NCBI RefSeq assembly: GCF_001999245.1
Contig: NZ_CP019630.1
Location: forward strand, 744,001-808,000
Reading direction: 5' to 3'
DNA: 64,000 nt
Origin: Roseibium algicola
GTDB taxonomy: Bacteria > Pseudomonadota > Alphaproteobacteria > Rhizobiales > Stappiaceae
Shown here piece after piece: positions 54,090-62,598 of the stretch. Within the stretch, counting starts at the first letter, position 1; each line of letters opens with the position of its first letter. Below the pieces are notes generated by a model. The model did no database searches. It was not told the DNA's origin and worked only from the letters and a program-made list of their open reading frames with translations. A program made the position numbers and the translations under genes.

Positions 54090-54887
54090 TCAGAGGATCT
54101 TGCGCCGCAGGTAGGACGATACAACCTCTCCCACCACCACCAGGGCGATGATGGCCAGGAGCACCATGGAGACTTCCTGCCAGTTGAAGGTATCGATGGC
54201 CCCTTGCAGGATCACACCAATGCCCCCTGCCCCGACCAGCCCGAGAACCGTGGATTCCCGCAGGTTGATGTCCCAGCGTAGGATAGTCACCGCAAAGAAG
54301 GTCGGCATGACCTGGGGGACGATGGCATAGAGCACCACCTTGAAATGGCTTGCGCCGCACGCCTTTAGCGCCTCGACCGGTTTCGGATCGATTTCCTCGA
54401 TGGCTTCGCCCAGCAGTTTGCCCAGGAAGCCGATGGAACGGAACATGATTGCAACGATGCCGGCAACAACACCCGGGCCGAAGATTGCCACGAACAAGAG
54501 GGCCCAGATGATCGTGTTCACCGAACGCGACGAGACCAGGATGAACCGGCCAAGCCAGAGCGTCAGTGCGTTCGGCGTGGTGTTCTGCGCGGCGATATAG
54601 GCCACCGGCAGAGCCAGCACGACCGCCATAGCCGTTGCGATTGTGGCAAGGTTTACCGTCTCCCACAACGCACTCAGAATCTGGTCGAGGTGGGTCGGGT
54701 CTGGAGGTACCATGCGGCTGAAAAGATCGCCCATCTGGGTCGGCGCGTCCCACACCCAGGCCCAGATGATGTTGACGCTGCCGAGGGCCCAGGCAACGAC
54801 GAGTGCGGTCAGGGCAAAGTAGCCGTAGCGCTGAAACCGTTGGGCCGGCGTGTAACGCGCCCAGTCTTGGAGCTGTACCTGTTCCAT
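54090..54887 (-). CDS. phnE: Phosphonate-type ABC permease PhnE (second copy)
   Basis: A 265-residue inner-membrane permease of the PhnE type. After a short start (YTPAQRFQRYGYFALTALV) it has about six helices and the ATPase-contact motif PVEALKACGASHFKVVLYAIVPQVMPTF. ESTVLGLVGAGGIGVILQGAIDTFNW is the family signature near the end. It is the second of two adjacent phnE genes; its start overlaps the stop of the first by one base (TAATG). The two differ and probably form a heterodimer. With PhnC and PhnD they make a complete importer for phosphonates, or for phosphite or hypophosphite, which related systems also carry. Confidence 0.92.
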   Translation of the reverse strand: MEQVQLQDWARYTPAQRFQRYGYFALTALVVAWALGSVNIIWAWVWDAPTQMGDLFSRMVPPDPTHLDQILSALWETVNLATIATAMAVVLALPVAYIAAQNTTPNALTLWLGRFILVSSRSVNTIIWALLFVAIFGPGVVAGIVAIMFRSIGFLGKLLGEAIEEIDPKPVEALKACGASHFKVVLYAIVPQVMPTFFAVTILRWDINLRESTVLGLVGAGGIGVILQGAIDTFNWQEVSMVLLAIIALVVVGEVVSSYLRRKIL

Positions 54888-55681
54888 TATGCGATCCGCT
54901 TTCTGATTGCACCGCTGACGGCTTCGGAAATCAGGATGGCACCCACGATGACCATGGTGATGGCCAGGGCGAAGTCGTAGTCGTAGCGCCCGAAGGCATT
55001 CGCCAGGGTGGCGCCGATGCCGCCCGCGCCAACGATACCGACGACCGCCGAGGCTCTCAGGTTACTGTCGAGCTGATAGATGCCAAGGCCGATCTGGCGC
55101 TGCATGATCTGCGGGAACACCGCGTAAACCAGTGTGGACAGGAACGGTGCGCCCGCTGCCTTCATGGCTTCGACGGGCCCCGGATCGATTTCCTCGATCT
55201 TTTCCGCCAGTAGCTTGGCAACAAAGCCGATGGAGTAGACGATCAGCGTCAGGACACCCGCGAAGGGACCGAATCCGACCGCTTTCACGAAGATGATGGC
55301 GACAATTACCGGATGGAAGCTGCGTGCGATGATGATGACCGCCCGGCCAAAATAATAGATCGGGAGCGGTGCGATGTTCCTGGCCGCCATGAAGGCGATC
55401 GGGATCGACAGCAGGATGCCGCCGACAGTTGCAAGGATCGCGATCTTCAGGCTTTCCATAAACCCGTCGATGAGCAATTCGCTGCGCTGGAAGCTGGGCG
55501 GGAAGGCCCCGCCGAAGATCCGCCCTGCACGGCTCAAGCCTTGCATCATGCGGTCCCAGTCGATCGGCAGCGTCGCAAAGGTGGTCACGATATAAACCGC
55601 TATTGCGACATAAAGGCCGTAGCGCAATAGCGGGTTGGCGATGAAGGGCTGCTTGCGCCAGGTATCCCTCGCCGTACTCAT
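54887..55681 (-). CDS. phnE: Phosphonate-type ABC permease PhnE (first copy)
   Basis: A 264-residue inner-membrane permease of the PhnE type. The contact motif is GPVEAMKAAGAPFLSTLVYAVFPQIMQRQIG, and the signature block is RASAVVGIVGAGGIGATLANAFGRYDYDFAL. The N-terminus has one helix (YGLYVAIAVYIVTTFATLPI), a periplasmic stretch of about 55 residues with FQRSELLIDGFMESLKIAI, then the core. The start overlaps the stop of phnC (ATGA), and the stop overlaps the next phnE, so phnC-phnE-phnE are translationally coupled. Confidence 0.92.
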   Translation of the reverse strand: MSTARDTWRKQPFIANPLLRYGLYVAIAVYIVTTFATLPIDWDRMMQGLSRAGRIFGGAFPPSFQRSELLIDGFMESLKIAILATVGGILLSIPIAFMAARNIAPLPIYYFGRAVIIIARSFHPVIVAIIFVKAVGFGPFAGVLTLIVYSIGFVAKLLAEKIEEIDPGPVEAMKAAGAPFLSTLVYAVFPQIMQRQIGLGIYQLDSNLRASAVVGIVGAGGIGATLANAFGRYDYDFALAITMVIVGAILISEAVSGAIRKRIA

Positions 55682-56451
55682 GCCGCAGCGCCTTCCATCT
55701 GCCGGTCTTCGTGAGGAACACCGGCATAGATTTCGTGCATCGCGTCCTTCGTCAGGGCATCCGGCAGATCGTCGAAAATGATCCGCCCATAGCGCATGCC
55801 GACGATACGGTCGCTGAATTCCTTGGCTTCATTGACGTTGTGAATGTTGATGATCACCGGAAGCTTCAGTTCGCGCGCAAGATCCCGCAGCAGCGTCATG
55901 ATCTGTTCCGAGGTCTTCGGGTCGAGAGAGGCTGTCGGTTCGTCGGCCAGAAGGATTTCAGGTTGTTGCATCAGCGCCCGGATAACGCCGACACGCTGGC
56001 GTTCGCCGCCTGAAAGTTCGTCCGCGCGCTTGTTGGCGTAATGGGCGATCCCGACCCGCTCCATGAGCTCATAGGCCCGGCGGATGTCTTCCTTGGGGTA
56101 ACGCCTCGAAAGCGCTGCCCAGGTCGAGATGTAACCGAGGCGCCCGCTCTGGACATTTTCCATGACGGTCAGGCGGTCGACCAGATTGAAGCTCTGGAAC
56201 ACCATGCCGATGCGGCGGCGGCCGACGCGCAGCTCGCGCTTGCCCAGGCTGGTGAAATCGGTGCCATTCAGGAAGATCTTGCCGGAGGTCGGCTCGACCA
56301 GCCGGTTGATGCAGCGAAGCAGAGTACTCTTGCCTGCCCCCGAAGAGCCGATCACGGAGACGACCTCTTCACCGGGAACCTCGAGGTCCAGGTCTTTGAG
56401 CACAGGATCCCCGGCCCCGTAACGTTTCACAAGGCTTGTTATCTTTAGCAT
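55678..56451 (-). CDS. phnC: Phosphonate-type ABC ATPase PhnC
   Basis: A 257-residue ATP-binding subunit. It has Walker A GSSGAGKSTLLRCINRLVEP, the PhnC-specific segment MVFQSFNLVDRLTVMENVQSGRLGY, signature LSGGERQRVGVIRALMQ and Walker B ILLADEPTASLD. The block RRRIGMVFQSFNLV and the RLGYISTWAALSR stretch are diagnostic of PhnC over other small-solute ATPases. It is second in the operon, 65 bases after phnD with a stable hairpin in the gap. There are no C-P lyase genes here, so the breakdown enzymes must lie elsewhere. Confidence 0.93.
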   Translation of the reverse strand: MLKITSLVKRYGAGDPVLKDLDLEVPGEEVVSVIGSSGAGKSTLLRCINRLVEPTSGKIFLNGTDFTSLGKRELRVGRRRIGMVFQSFNLVDRLTVMENVQSGRLGYISTWAALSRRYPKEDIRRAYELMERVGIAHYANKRADELSGGERQRVGVIRALMQQPEILLADEPTASLDPKTSEQIMTLLRDLARELKLPVIINIHNVNEAKEFSDRIVGMRYGRIIFDDLPDALTKDAMHEIYAGVPHEDRQMEGAAA

Positions 56452-56470
56452 GTTTTACCTCGATTGAACC

Positions 56471-56500
56471 GGCCCGCCGGAGTTCAACTCACGGCGGGCC
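56471..56500 (-). other. Hairpin between phnD and phnC
   Basis: GGCCCGCCG and CGGCGGGCC form a perfect 9-bp stem, and GAGTT-C-AACTC is nested in the loop. No T-run. It probably stabilises phnD mRNA over the downstream genes, like the oppA-oppB hairpin at 17640. Confidence 0.6.
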
Positions 56501-56516
56501 GTCAAAGCCAGTTGTC

Positions 56517-57494
56517 TTACTTGGCAAGACCTTGCGGCGTGTATTCAACACCGTTGCTGGCCTGGATCTGCCGGATGACAGCCCACTGATCCTTGTAGGT
56601 GATGGGGACGAACTTGCTTACGCCCTCGAATTCCTCACCCAGTTTGTTGCCCTTGAAGTCGAAGCTGAAGAACGCTTCCTTGATTTTTTCAACGAGGGCC
56701 GGGTCCAGGTCGTGGGCATAGTTGAAGGAGGTTGTCGGGAACGGATCGCTTTCCCAGACAATGCGCACTTCCTCCGGATCGTAAAGGCCACGTTCCGCCA
56801 TGCGGTCAACAACTTCGGAGGCGACCGGTGCGGCGTCATAGTCGCCGGCAACGACACCCAGCATCGACTGGTCATGGGATCCGGAATAGATGACTTCATA
56901 GTCCTGATCCGGCACGACACCGAGGTCCGGGAACAGGGCCCGCGGCGCCTGGTTGCCCGAGTTGGACGTCGGAGACGTGTGCGCGATGCGCTTGCCCTTC
57001 ATATCGGCAGGCGTTTTGATATCGCTGTCGGCCTGGGTGTAGATCTGAAGGCGGTAGCCGAACTGACCGTCTTCGCTGCCCATGATCGCAAACGGCACGG
57101 CACCGGCGAGATTGACGGCAAAAGGCGTCGGGCCGGTCGAGAAGCCCGCGATATGCAGACGGCCGGACCGCATGGCTTCCACTTCAGCCGAATTCGACTG
57201 TACGGCGAAGAACTGCACGTCCTTGCCGGTAACGGTTTCCAGATGCTCGATGAAAGGTGCCCAGATGTCGGCGTAAACGGCCGGATCTTCAACCGGTGTA
57301 TAGGCGAAGACGAGCGTGTCCGGGTTGCTCAGTTTGGCCGGATCGGACGGGGCATCGGCGACAAGATCGCCGTTGGCATCGCAATAGATGCTATCAAGTG
57401 CACCCTGGTTCGCGCATTCAGCTGCATAAGCGGACGAAAGGGCAAAACCGGTCACAAAAGCCACGGAACCGAGCCGGGCCAGCATATTTCTCAT
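56517..57494 (-). CDS. phnD: Phosphonate-type periplasmic binding protein PhnD
   Basis: A 325-residue exported binding protein. The signal peptide is LARLGSVAFVTGFALSSAYA, cut before AECAN. After an extra N-terminal segment with two cysteines (AECANQGALDSIYCD, possibly a disulfide) the family core begins LVFAYTPVEDPAVYADIWAPFIEHLE. Ligand-loop blocks are GRLHIAGFSTGPTPFAV, RIAHTSPTSNSGNQAPRAL and YSGSHDQSMLGVVAGDYDAAPVASEV, where the run of Ser/Thr and small residues fits a phosphonate or phosphite group. It is first in phnD-phnC-phnE-phnE and divergent from a two-component system. Start ATG 57494 after GGGAGG. Confidence 0.92.
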   Translation of the reverse strand: MRNMLARLGSVAFVTGFALSSAYAAECANQGALDSIYCDANGDLVADAPSDPAKLSNPDTLVFAYTPVEDPAVYADIWAPFIEHLETVTGKDVQFFAVQSNSAEVEAMRSGRLHIAGFSTGPTPFAVNLAGAVPFAIMGSEDGQFGYRLQIYTQADSDIKTPADMKGKRIAHTSPTSNSGNQAPRALFPDLGVVPDQDYEVIYSGSHDQSMLGVVAGDYDAAPVASEVVDRMAERGLYDPEEVRIVWESDPFPTTSFNYAHDLDPALVEKIKEAFFSFDFKGNKLGEEFEGVSKFVPITYKDQWAVIRQIQASNGVEYTPQGLAK

Positions 57495-57605
57495 ATTTTC
57501 CTCCCATTACAGATCACTCGCACCTCACAGCGCATCGCACCGCAAGGCTCTTGAAAGATCGACTTCAGCCTAGCGGGATGTGGCGAGGGAAAACGAGCGG
57601 CGAAG

Positions 57606-57683
57606 TGTTAACAGAAGCTGTTGGACAGCCCTATTTTGTTAACAGTGTTACAACCACCCATGGGCGGGTGAAACAATTGTAAC
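57606..57683. promoter_or_regulatory. Repeat-rich control region between phnD and the response regulator
   Basis: TGTTAACAG occurs twice, at 57606 and 57637, exactly 31 bases (three helical turns) apart. GCTGT-TGG-ACAGC (57617-57629) lies between them. A further inverted repeat GTTACAA (57647-57653) and TTGTAAC (57677-57683) follows. The CTGTT/AACAG half-sites recall the tor box of TorR-type OmpR-family regulators. Confidence 0.6.
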
Positions 57684-57725
57684 GAGATTCTGGTCTCGCA
57701 ACCTGGTCCTTGTGTTAGACAGCTC

Positions 57726-58478
57726 ATGAAGGTGCAAGAGAGCGACGGCATGGATGCAAGCGCGACAAGACCGGTGATTGCCATCATCGATGATGACGCG
57801 GATGTGCGCGAAACCCTGTCTGCTCTCATGGAGGCAAGCGGGTTCGAACCGGTTGCGTTTCAGGACAGCGACGGCTTCAAGGCGGCTGGCAGTCCCCAGG
57901 ATTTCGACCTCGCGCTGATTGACCTGCGCCTCAAGGGCGAATCCGGTCTGACCCTTGCCATTCACATTCGCGAAACCAGCGAGCTTCCAATCGTCATGCT
58001 GACCGGTGTGGGCGACGAGATCGACAAGATCATCGGCCTTGAGACAGGCGCTGACGACTACCTGATGAAGCCGTTCAATCCGCGCGAACTCGTCGCCCGC
58101 ATCCGCGCGGTTCTGCGACGCTACGGGCATGGCGTTTCAGCTGCGAAAGCCGGCAAGGATCAGGAGATCATCTTCGGCGACAAGAGGGTGAACCTGAAAC
58201 GCAGGGAACTGCTTGACGGTAACGGCGACGAGATCCCGCTGACCAATGCGGAATATGTCCTCCTAGAATATTTCGTGAAGAACCCGGACCGGATCATTCC
58301 CCGTACGGACCTGATGCGCGAGATCGGCAGCGACATGCAGCGCTATGTCGACCGGACCATCGATGTCCTGATCCTGAGGCTGCGCCGCAAGATCGAGAAT
58401 GTCCCGTCCAAGCCCGTTCATCTGCAGACCCGCCGCGCACAGGGATATATCTTCGTCCTGCAGGCGGACGGACCATGA
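57726..58478 (+). CDS. OmpR-family response regulator, TorR-like
   Basis: A 250-residue response regulator. The receiver domain (about 16-132) has the acidic pocket IIDDDADVRE, phospho-acceptor Asp66 in LALIDLRLKGESG, the Thr in VMLTGVGDE and Lys115 in DDYLMKPFNPREL. The winged-helix output domain (about 148-245) reads VLLEYFVKNPDRIIPRTDLMREIG and YVDRTIDVLILRLRRKIE. The start may be ATG 57726 or ATG 57750. Its stop overlaps the kinase start (ATGA). It is divergent from phnD with repeats between them, so it probably switches phosphonate uptake. Confidence 0.9.
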   Translation: MKVQESDGMDASATRPVIAIIDDDADVRETLSALMEASGFEPVAFQDSDGFKAAGSPQDFDLALIDLRLKGESGLTLAIHIRETSELPIVMLTGVGDEIDKIIGLETGADDYLMKPFNPRELVARIRAVLRRYGHGVSAAKAGKDQEIIFGDKRVNLKRRELLDGNGDEIPLTNAEYVLLEYFVKNPDRIIPRTDLMREIGSDMQRYVDRTIDVLILRLRRKIENVPSKPVHLQTRRAQGYIFVLQADGP

Positions 58479-60997
58479 GCACGTCCCGGCTCCGCCAGCC
58501 CAGTATCCGCTCGCTGCTGCTTTCCTCCATCGGCCTGCTTCTTGTCGTGGTCATGGTTGTCGGGGCCATTGCCCTCATCACTCTCAACAGCGCCGAAGAG
58601 CAGCTCGGCACATTTCACGACCAGACCTTGAGCGACGTTTCCGACGCCCTGGAACTTTCCGGCAACGCGTCGAAACTGGCCGCCTCCGCGCCCTTTCTGA
58701 TGACACTCAGCCCCAGCTTCCAGCTGGAAAGCGAGGCCGAACGAATTCTCGCAACGCTTGATCACATCGAGACACTGGGTGGTGGCGATCCCGACCTCAT
58801 CAGGCCTCTTGCCCGCATCCGGGTCGCGATCACCGATCTGGCCCGCGCAATGGTTCCACAAGGCAGGAACGCTGCAGAGCTCGCATTGATCGATCAGGAT
58901 CTGGAGCGCCTTCAAAAACGCTTCAGGAGGCTCGCACAATCTCGGGACCAATCGCCTGAGGACCGTCAGAACTGGTCAGCCCTGCAGCAACTGGTCATGG
59001 CGGCCATTGGTGCCTTGCGCAGTCAGGAGCTGATCAAGGTCGGCGAGCAGCAAAGCAGCTTCCGGCGTATCCGTCAGGACATTGCTTCCAATGCCCCTGC
59101 CGCCGTACGCGCCGCCTTGGCCGAGGTCGATGACGCCGTGATGCGGCGGGGCGACCTGTTCTCGCTGCGTTATGCCAGCCTCGCCGCCAAGCTCGATGCC
59201 GAAAACGCGCTCTTCCGCATTCGCACCGAGCTCGCGCAGGTGAACGCCTACGCCCTTCAGAAGGTGACGGACACAAAGCTGCGGCTTCGCGTTTCACGCG
59301 ACAAGACAACGACCAGCATTACCTTTGCAAAGGCCGTCATTCTTGTCCTGACCGGCATCAGCCTGATTGTTGCCATCGGCTCCGCCCTGTTTGTCTCCCG
59401 CTACGTGGTTCGCAACCTGCACCAGATTACCGCAGTCATGCGGCGGCTGGCGGCTGGAGACCTGAAGGCTCGGCTCCCCAAGAAGGCAAGCTCGTCGGAC
59501 GAAATCGGGCAGTTGTCCGAAGCCTTCCGCAAGTTCCGGTCCAACGCCCTGCGCCTGGAACGGAAAACCAGGGAAGTCTGGCGTCGAAACGAGCTTTTCA
59601 TCACCGTTTTCCAGAACATAAGCGACGGTGTCGCGGTCCTGTCGCCAACCGGGCAGATCCTGGCCGAAAATGATCGTGTCCGGGAGTTGTTGCGCCTTGA
59701 AAGGGCTGGCCGCGGCAAACGCATGACTTTGCCGGAACTTCTGGAAAAGTCACCGTTCGAGCGCCGCGCCAATGAAAACGACCGCGCTGGATTTGGCGAA
59801 TACGCCGACACCACCGGCCGGGTGCTGGAAGTGCGCCAGTCGGCATTGCCTGACGGCGGCTCGGTTTGGCTGTTTTCCGAAACGACGGAACGCAAAAGGA
59901 TCGACGAACGGCTGGAAGAAATCCGGCGAGTGGAAAGCCTCGGCAAGGTGACAGGCGAAGTTGCCCATGACTTCGGCAACATTCTGTCCACGATCTCCGG
60001 AAATCTTCACATGCTGGAGGGCGAGCTTAGCCCCAAGGCCTCCGTGCTGAAAGCAAGGATCAATGACGCCGTCGAACTCGGTGTTTCGCTGATCGAGAGG
60101 CTTCTGGCCTTCGCCCGCAAACAACACCTCGCCCCCATCGAAACCGATATCGCCGTGATTGCGGAAGGCATGGAAGACCTGTTGTCGATGGCCCTGCCCG
60201 AAACCGTAACGTTGACGATCAGGTGCGACGAAGGCCCGATGCATGCGCGGATCGACCCCGGCCAGCTGGAAAGCGCCATCTTGAACCTGTGCGTCAATGC
60301 AGGTCAGGCCATCGAAGACGAAGGACATATCGAAATTGCCGTGACGCGGCAGACAGACGGGACGATCTCGCTCTCGGTGCAGGATGATGGCTGCGGCATG
60401 GATGCAGATACGTTGCGCCAGGCCGCAGAGCCTTTCTTCAGCGCCCGCGCGAACGGTGAAGGCACGGGCCTAGGGCTGTCCATGGTGCACGGGTTCGCGC
60501 ACCAGTCAGGCGGCACCATCCACATTGCATCGCAGCCGGGACACGGAACCTGCGTAACGTTGACCTTTCCCCAGCAGCCTCGTGGACAAACCTCCCATTC
60601 TGTCGAGACCGTGGCCGGGAACGGGATCGGGCACGCTCTTGTGGTTGATGACGACCGGAGGTCGGCAGCTGCGATATCGGACCTCATGACAAGGTTCGGG
60701 TACAAGGTGACGACAGAGCATTGTTTTGAGGATGCCAAGGTCAGGATTGGCCGCGACATGGCCTATTCGATCGTGGTGACGGACTTGCAGCTCGACAATG
60801 GTCACTCGGGCTGGGACCTTGTGGCGAAAGCTCTCGATACGCACCCCGATTGCCGGGTCGTTGCCGTTTCGGGGCATCTGCCACAGGACGACCAGTTTTC
60901 AGACAGATTTCCGGAACGTTTTTCGAAGCTGCCCAAGCCGGTGGATGCGGAAGCCCTGGCCGAAAAGATCGGTATGCAGCTCAACGCACCTGCCTGA
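58475..60997 (+). CDS. Hybrid sensor histidine kinase with C-terminal receiver
   Basis: An 840-residue membrane kinase. Order: TM1 (about 13-36); a helical periplasmic sensor (37-280); TM2 (about 286-308); HAMP (309-365); PAS (about 372-470, ITVFQNISDGVAVLSPTGQIL); HisKA with His498 in GEVAHDFGNILSTISGN; HATPase with N-box LNLCVNAGQAI, G boxes DDGCGMD and GTGLGLSMV; and a receiver (720-835) with Asp770 and Lys821. The sensor layout and partner recall TorS, but no HPt domain follows the receiver. It is coupled to the response regulator gene. The ligand is unknown; phosphonate or phosphate status is inferred from the divergent phn operon. Confidence 0.88.
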   Translation: MSTSRLRQPSIRSLLLSSIGLLLVVVMVVGAIALITLNSAEEQLGTFHDQTLSDVSDALELSGNASKLAASAPFLMTLSPSFQLESEAERILATLDHIETLGGGDPDLIRPLARIRVAITDLARAMVPQGRNAAELALIDQDLERLQKRFRRLAQSRDQSPEDRQNWSALQQLVMAAIGALRSQELIKVGEQQSSFRRIRQDIASNAPAAVRAALAEVDDAVMRRGDLFSLRYASLAAKLDAENALFRIRTELAQVNAYALQKVTDTKLRLRVSRDKTTTSITFAKAVILVLTGISLIVAIGSALFVSRYVVRNLHQITAVMRRLAAGDLKARLPKKASSSDEIGQLSEAFRKFRSNALRLERKTREVWRRNELFITVFQNISDGVAVLSPTGQILAENDRVRELLRLERAGRGKRMTLPELLEKSPFERRANENDRAGFGEYADTTGRVLEVRQSALPDGGSVWLFSETTERKRIDERLEEIRRVESLGKVTGEVAHDFGNILSTISGNLHMLEGELSPKASVLKARINDAVELGVSLIERLLAFARKQHLAPIETDIAVIAEGMEDLLSMALPETVTLTIRCDEGPMHARIDPGQLESAILNLCVNAGQAIEDEGHIEIAVTRQTDGTISLSVQDDGCGMDADTLRQAAEPFFSARANGEGTGLGLSMVHGFAHQSGGTIHIASQPGHGTCVTLTFPQQPRGQTSHSVETVAGNGIGHALVVDDDRRSAAAISDLMTRFGYKVTTEHCFEDAKVRIGRDMAYSIVVTDLQLDNGHSGWDLVAKALDTHPDCRVVAVSGHLPQDDQFSDRFPERFSKLPKPVDAEALAEKIGMQLNAPA

Positions 60998-61010
60998 GCA
61001 GGCGCGAACC

Positions 61011-61028
61011 GAACCGAAGGCTCGGTTC
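61011..61028. terminator. Short hairpin between convergent genes
   Basis: GAACCGA and TCGGTTC form a 7-bp stem with a 4-base loop between the kinase gene and the convergent small HTH-like gene. No T-run. Confidence 0.4.
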
Positions 61029-61031
61029 AGA

Positions 61032-61364
61032 TCAAACGAAGACCCGTGCCAGTGTCGCGACCGCGAGCGCAGTTGCGGCCCGCTTCGGGCCTGCAAGATC
61101 CGACGTGGTTCCGCCAGGCACCATCAGGTTGATCCGGTTGAGGTCCGTTGCATCCAGATGATCGAGATCGGCCGATTTGGCGGCTTCCTCGGCCGACAGG
61201 CGGATTTCGTCGAGCATGCGCACAAGGCCCTGCCAGATATGGATAGGAGGAGCCTCGCTCGTATTGCACCAGCGAAGAATTTCATCTTCAGATACATTGA
61301 GCACCATCGCAGCCTCACTCGTATCGAGACCGAGATATGTCATCATATCACTGAAGTTACTCAT
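61032..61364 (-). CDS. Small HTH-like protein of unknown function
   Basis: A 110-residue protein I do not recognise by name. The N-terminal half looks like a lambda-repressor-type HTH: MMTYLGLDTSEAAMVLNVSEDEILRWCNTSEAPPIHIWQGLVRML, where the run to ILRWCN matches helix 2-turn-helix 3. The C-terminal half ends in a hydrophobic stretch (RAATALAVATLARVFV) that could be an interface. The start is ATG 61364 with GGGGAAAAG upstream; the reading from 61397 is less likely. It is convergent with the kinase gene and divergent from minC with about 340 bases between. It could be a DNA-binding regulator, but no palindrome was found to support that. Confidence 0.6.
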   Translation of the reverse strand: MSNFSDMMTYLGLDTSEAAMVLNVSEDEILRWCNTSEAPPIHIWQGLVRMLDEIRLSAEEAAKSADLDHLDATDLNRINLMVPGGTTSDLAGPKRAATALAVATLARVFV

Positions 61365-61687
61365 TCTTTTCCCCAAGACGCTCTGCGCCCCAAACACCAG
61401 AACCTACATTTTGCACTGCAATATGGCAAAAATCCAGTTCTTTACGGGAATTGAGTTAACCAATGCGCCGGCAAAGCAGGCGGACAGCAACGCAATGCTG
61501 CGATTCTTGGCGGTTCTCTTGGTATTTTTGGCAAGAGGGAGCCATTGCAATTGACCAGCGCACTGGGTGGAAGAGCCAATTATCTGAAATATCTGATGAA
61601 AATTGATATCGGTGGAAAACGGTCGCCTGCCCGATTGTCCGGTTCGGTTAATGATAGGTTTATCCGACCAAATCAACCTGACCAATT
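61365..61687. other. Intergenic region upstream of minC
   Basis: About 320 AT-richer bases between the divergent HTH-like and minC genes. A 43-codon frame at 61423-61554 (+) has no ribosome site and is not called. The region probably holds the minCDE promoter. I see no strong palindrome or terminator. Confidence 0.4.
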
Positions 61688-62542
61688 GTGCCGCCGGACT
61701 CTTTGATGAAGTTCAAGGGAAAATCCTTCATTGCCATCGTTCTGAGCCCGGAGCCGCCCTTCGCGGACTGGTTCCGTGAAATCGACCGGATCATCGAACG
61801 CTCACCGGGATTTTTCATCGACCGGCCCATTATTCTGGACGTTCGGGGAACCAAGATTCCGATTGAAGAGCTGGAACAGCTTCTTGCCGAACTTGCCGAA
61901 CGCTCGATCCGGGTGATGGGAATCGACGGTGTCGCCGGAACACGCCTGAAAGCCGGCATGCCGCCGAGCTTTTCCGGTGGCCGTCTGGCGTCCGACGTGG
62001 ATGTCCCGACCCCTGCAAACGCTTCGGCCGCGGCTGGAAACGGTTCTGAAACCGAAAAGCCGGACGCCAAGGACGCAGATGGCTCGACCAGGAACACAAC
62101 TGCAAAGTCCAAGAAGACAGCCGCTGAGCCCAAAGCCAAGGAGAGCAAGGCAAACGGTGACAGCGATGTCGAACCGGAAGCGTGGGAAACCTCGCCGGCC
62201 AGCATCGCAAGCGGATCTTCCATCGTGATTACCGAACCGGTGCGCTCGGGCCAGAGCATCCTGCATCCGGAAGGCGACGTCACTGTCATCGGCTCCGTGA
62301 GTTCCGGCGCCGAAATAATCGCCGGTGGCTCGATACACGTTTACGGCGCCCTGCGCGGACGTGCATTGGCCGGTGTCGCAGGGAAAGACAGCGCCCGTAT
62401 CTTCTGTTCCAAGCTGGATGCGGAGCTGGTTTCCATCAACGGGCTCTACAAGGTCGCGGACGATTTCGATGGCGCCCTGCGCAACGCACCTGCGCAGATC
62501 CGCTTCGAAAACGAGACCCTCGTCTTTGAAGAGCTGAACTAA
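61688..62542 (+). CDS. minC: Septum-site inhibitor MinC
   Basis: A 284-residue inhibitor of FtsZ assembly, first gene of minCDE. The N-terminal domain (about 7-100, [42 protein letters not shown]) opposes FtsZ polymers. A low-complexity linker follows (about 105-175, rich in Ala, Lys, Glu, Ser), longer than usual. The C-terminal beta-helix (about 178-284) binds Min[55 protein letters not shown]. The start is uncertain: GTG 61688 or ATG 61706; neither has a good ribosome site. Confidence 0.93.
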   Translation: MPPDSLMKFKGKSFIAIVLSPEPPFADWFREIDRIIERSPGFFIDRPIILDVRGTKIPIEELEQLLAELAERSIRVMGIDGVAGTRLKAGMPPSFSGGRLASDVDVPTPANASAAAGNGSETEKPDAKDADGSTRNTTAKSKKTAAEPKAKESKANGDSDVEPEAWETSPASIASGSSIVITEPVRSGQSILHPEGDVTVIGSVSSGAEIIAGGSIHVYGALRGRALAGVAGKDSARIFCSKLDAELVSINGLYKVADDFDGALRNAPAQIRFENETLVFEELN

Positions 62543-62598
62543 CCACAGGGCCGGCTGCAAAAGGCCGCCGGACTGACAACAAAAACAGGACGAACACC

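Noticed and set aside
61423..61554. 43-codon frame ending in a hydrophobic stretch, upstream of minC
   Set aside because: No ribosome site and no supporting context; could be chance.
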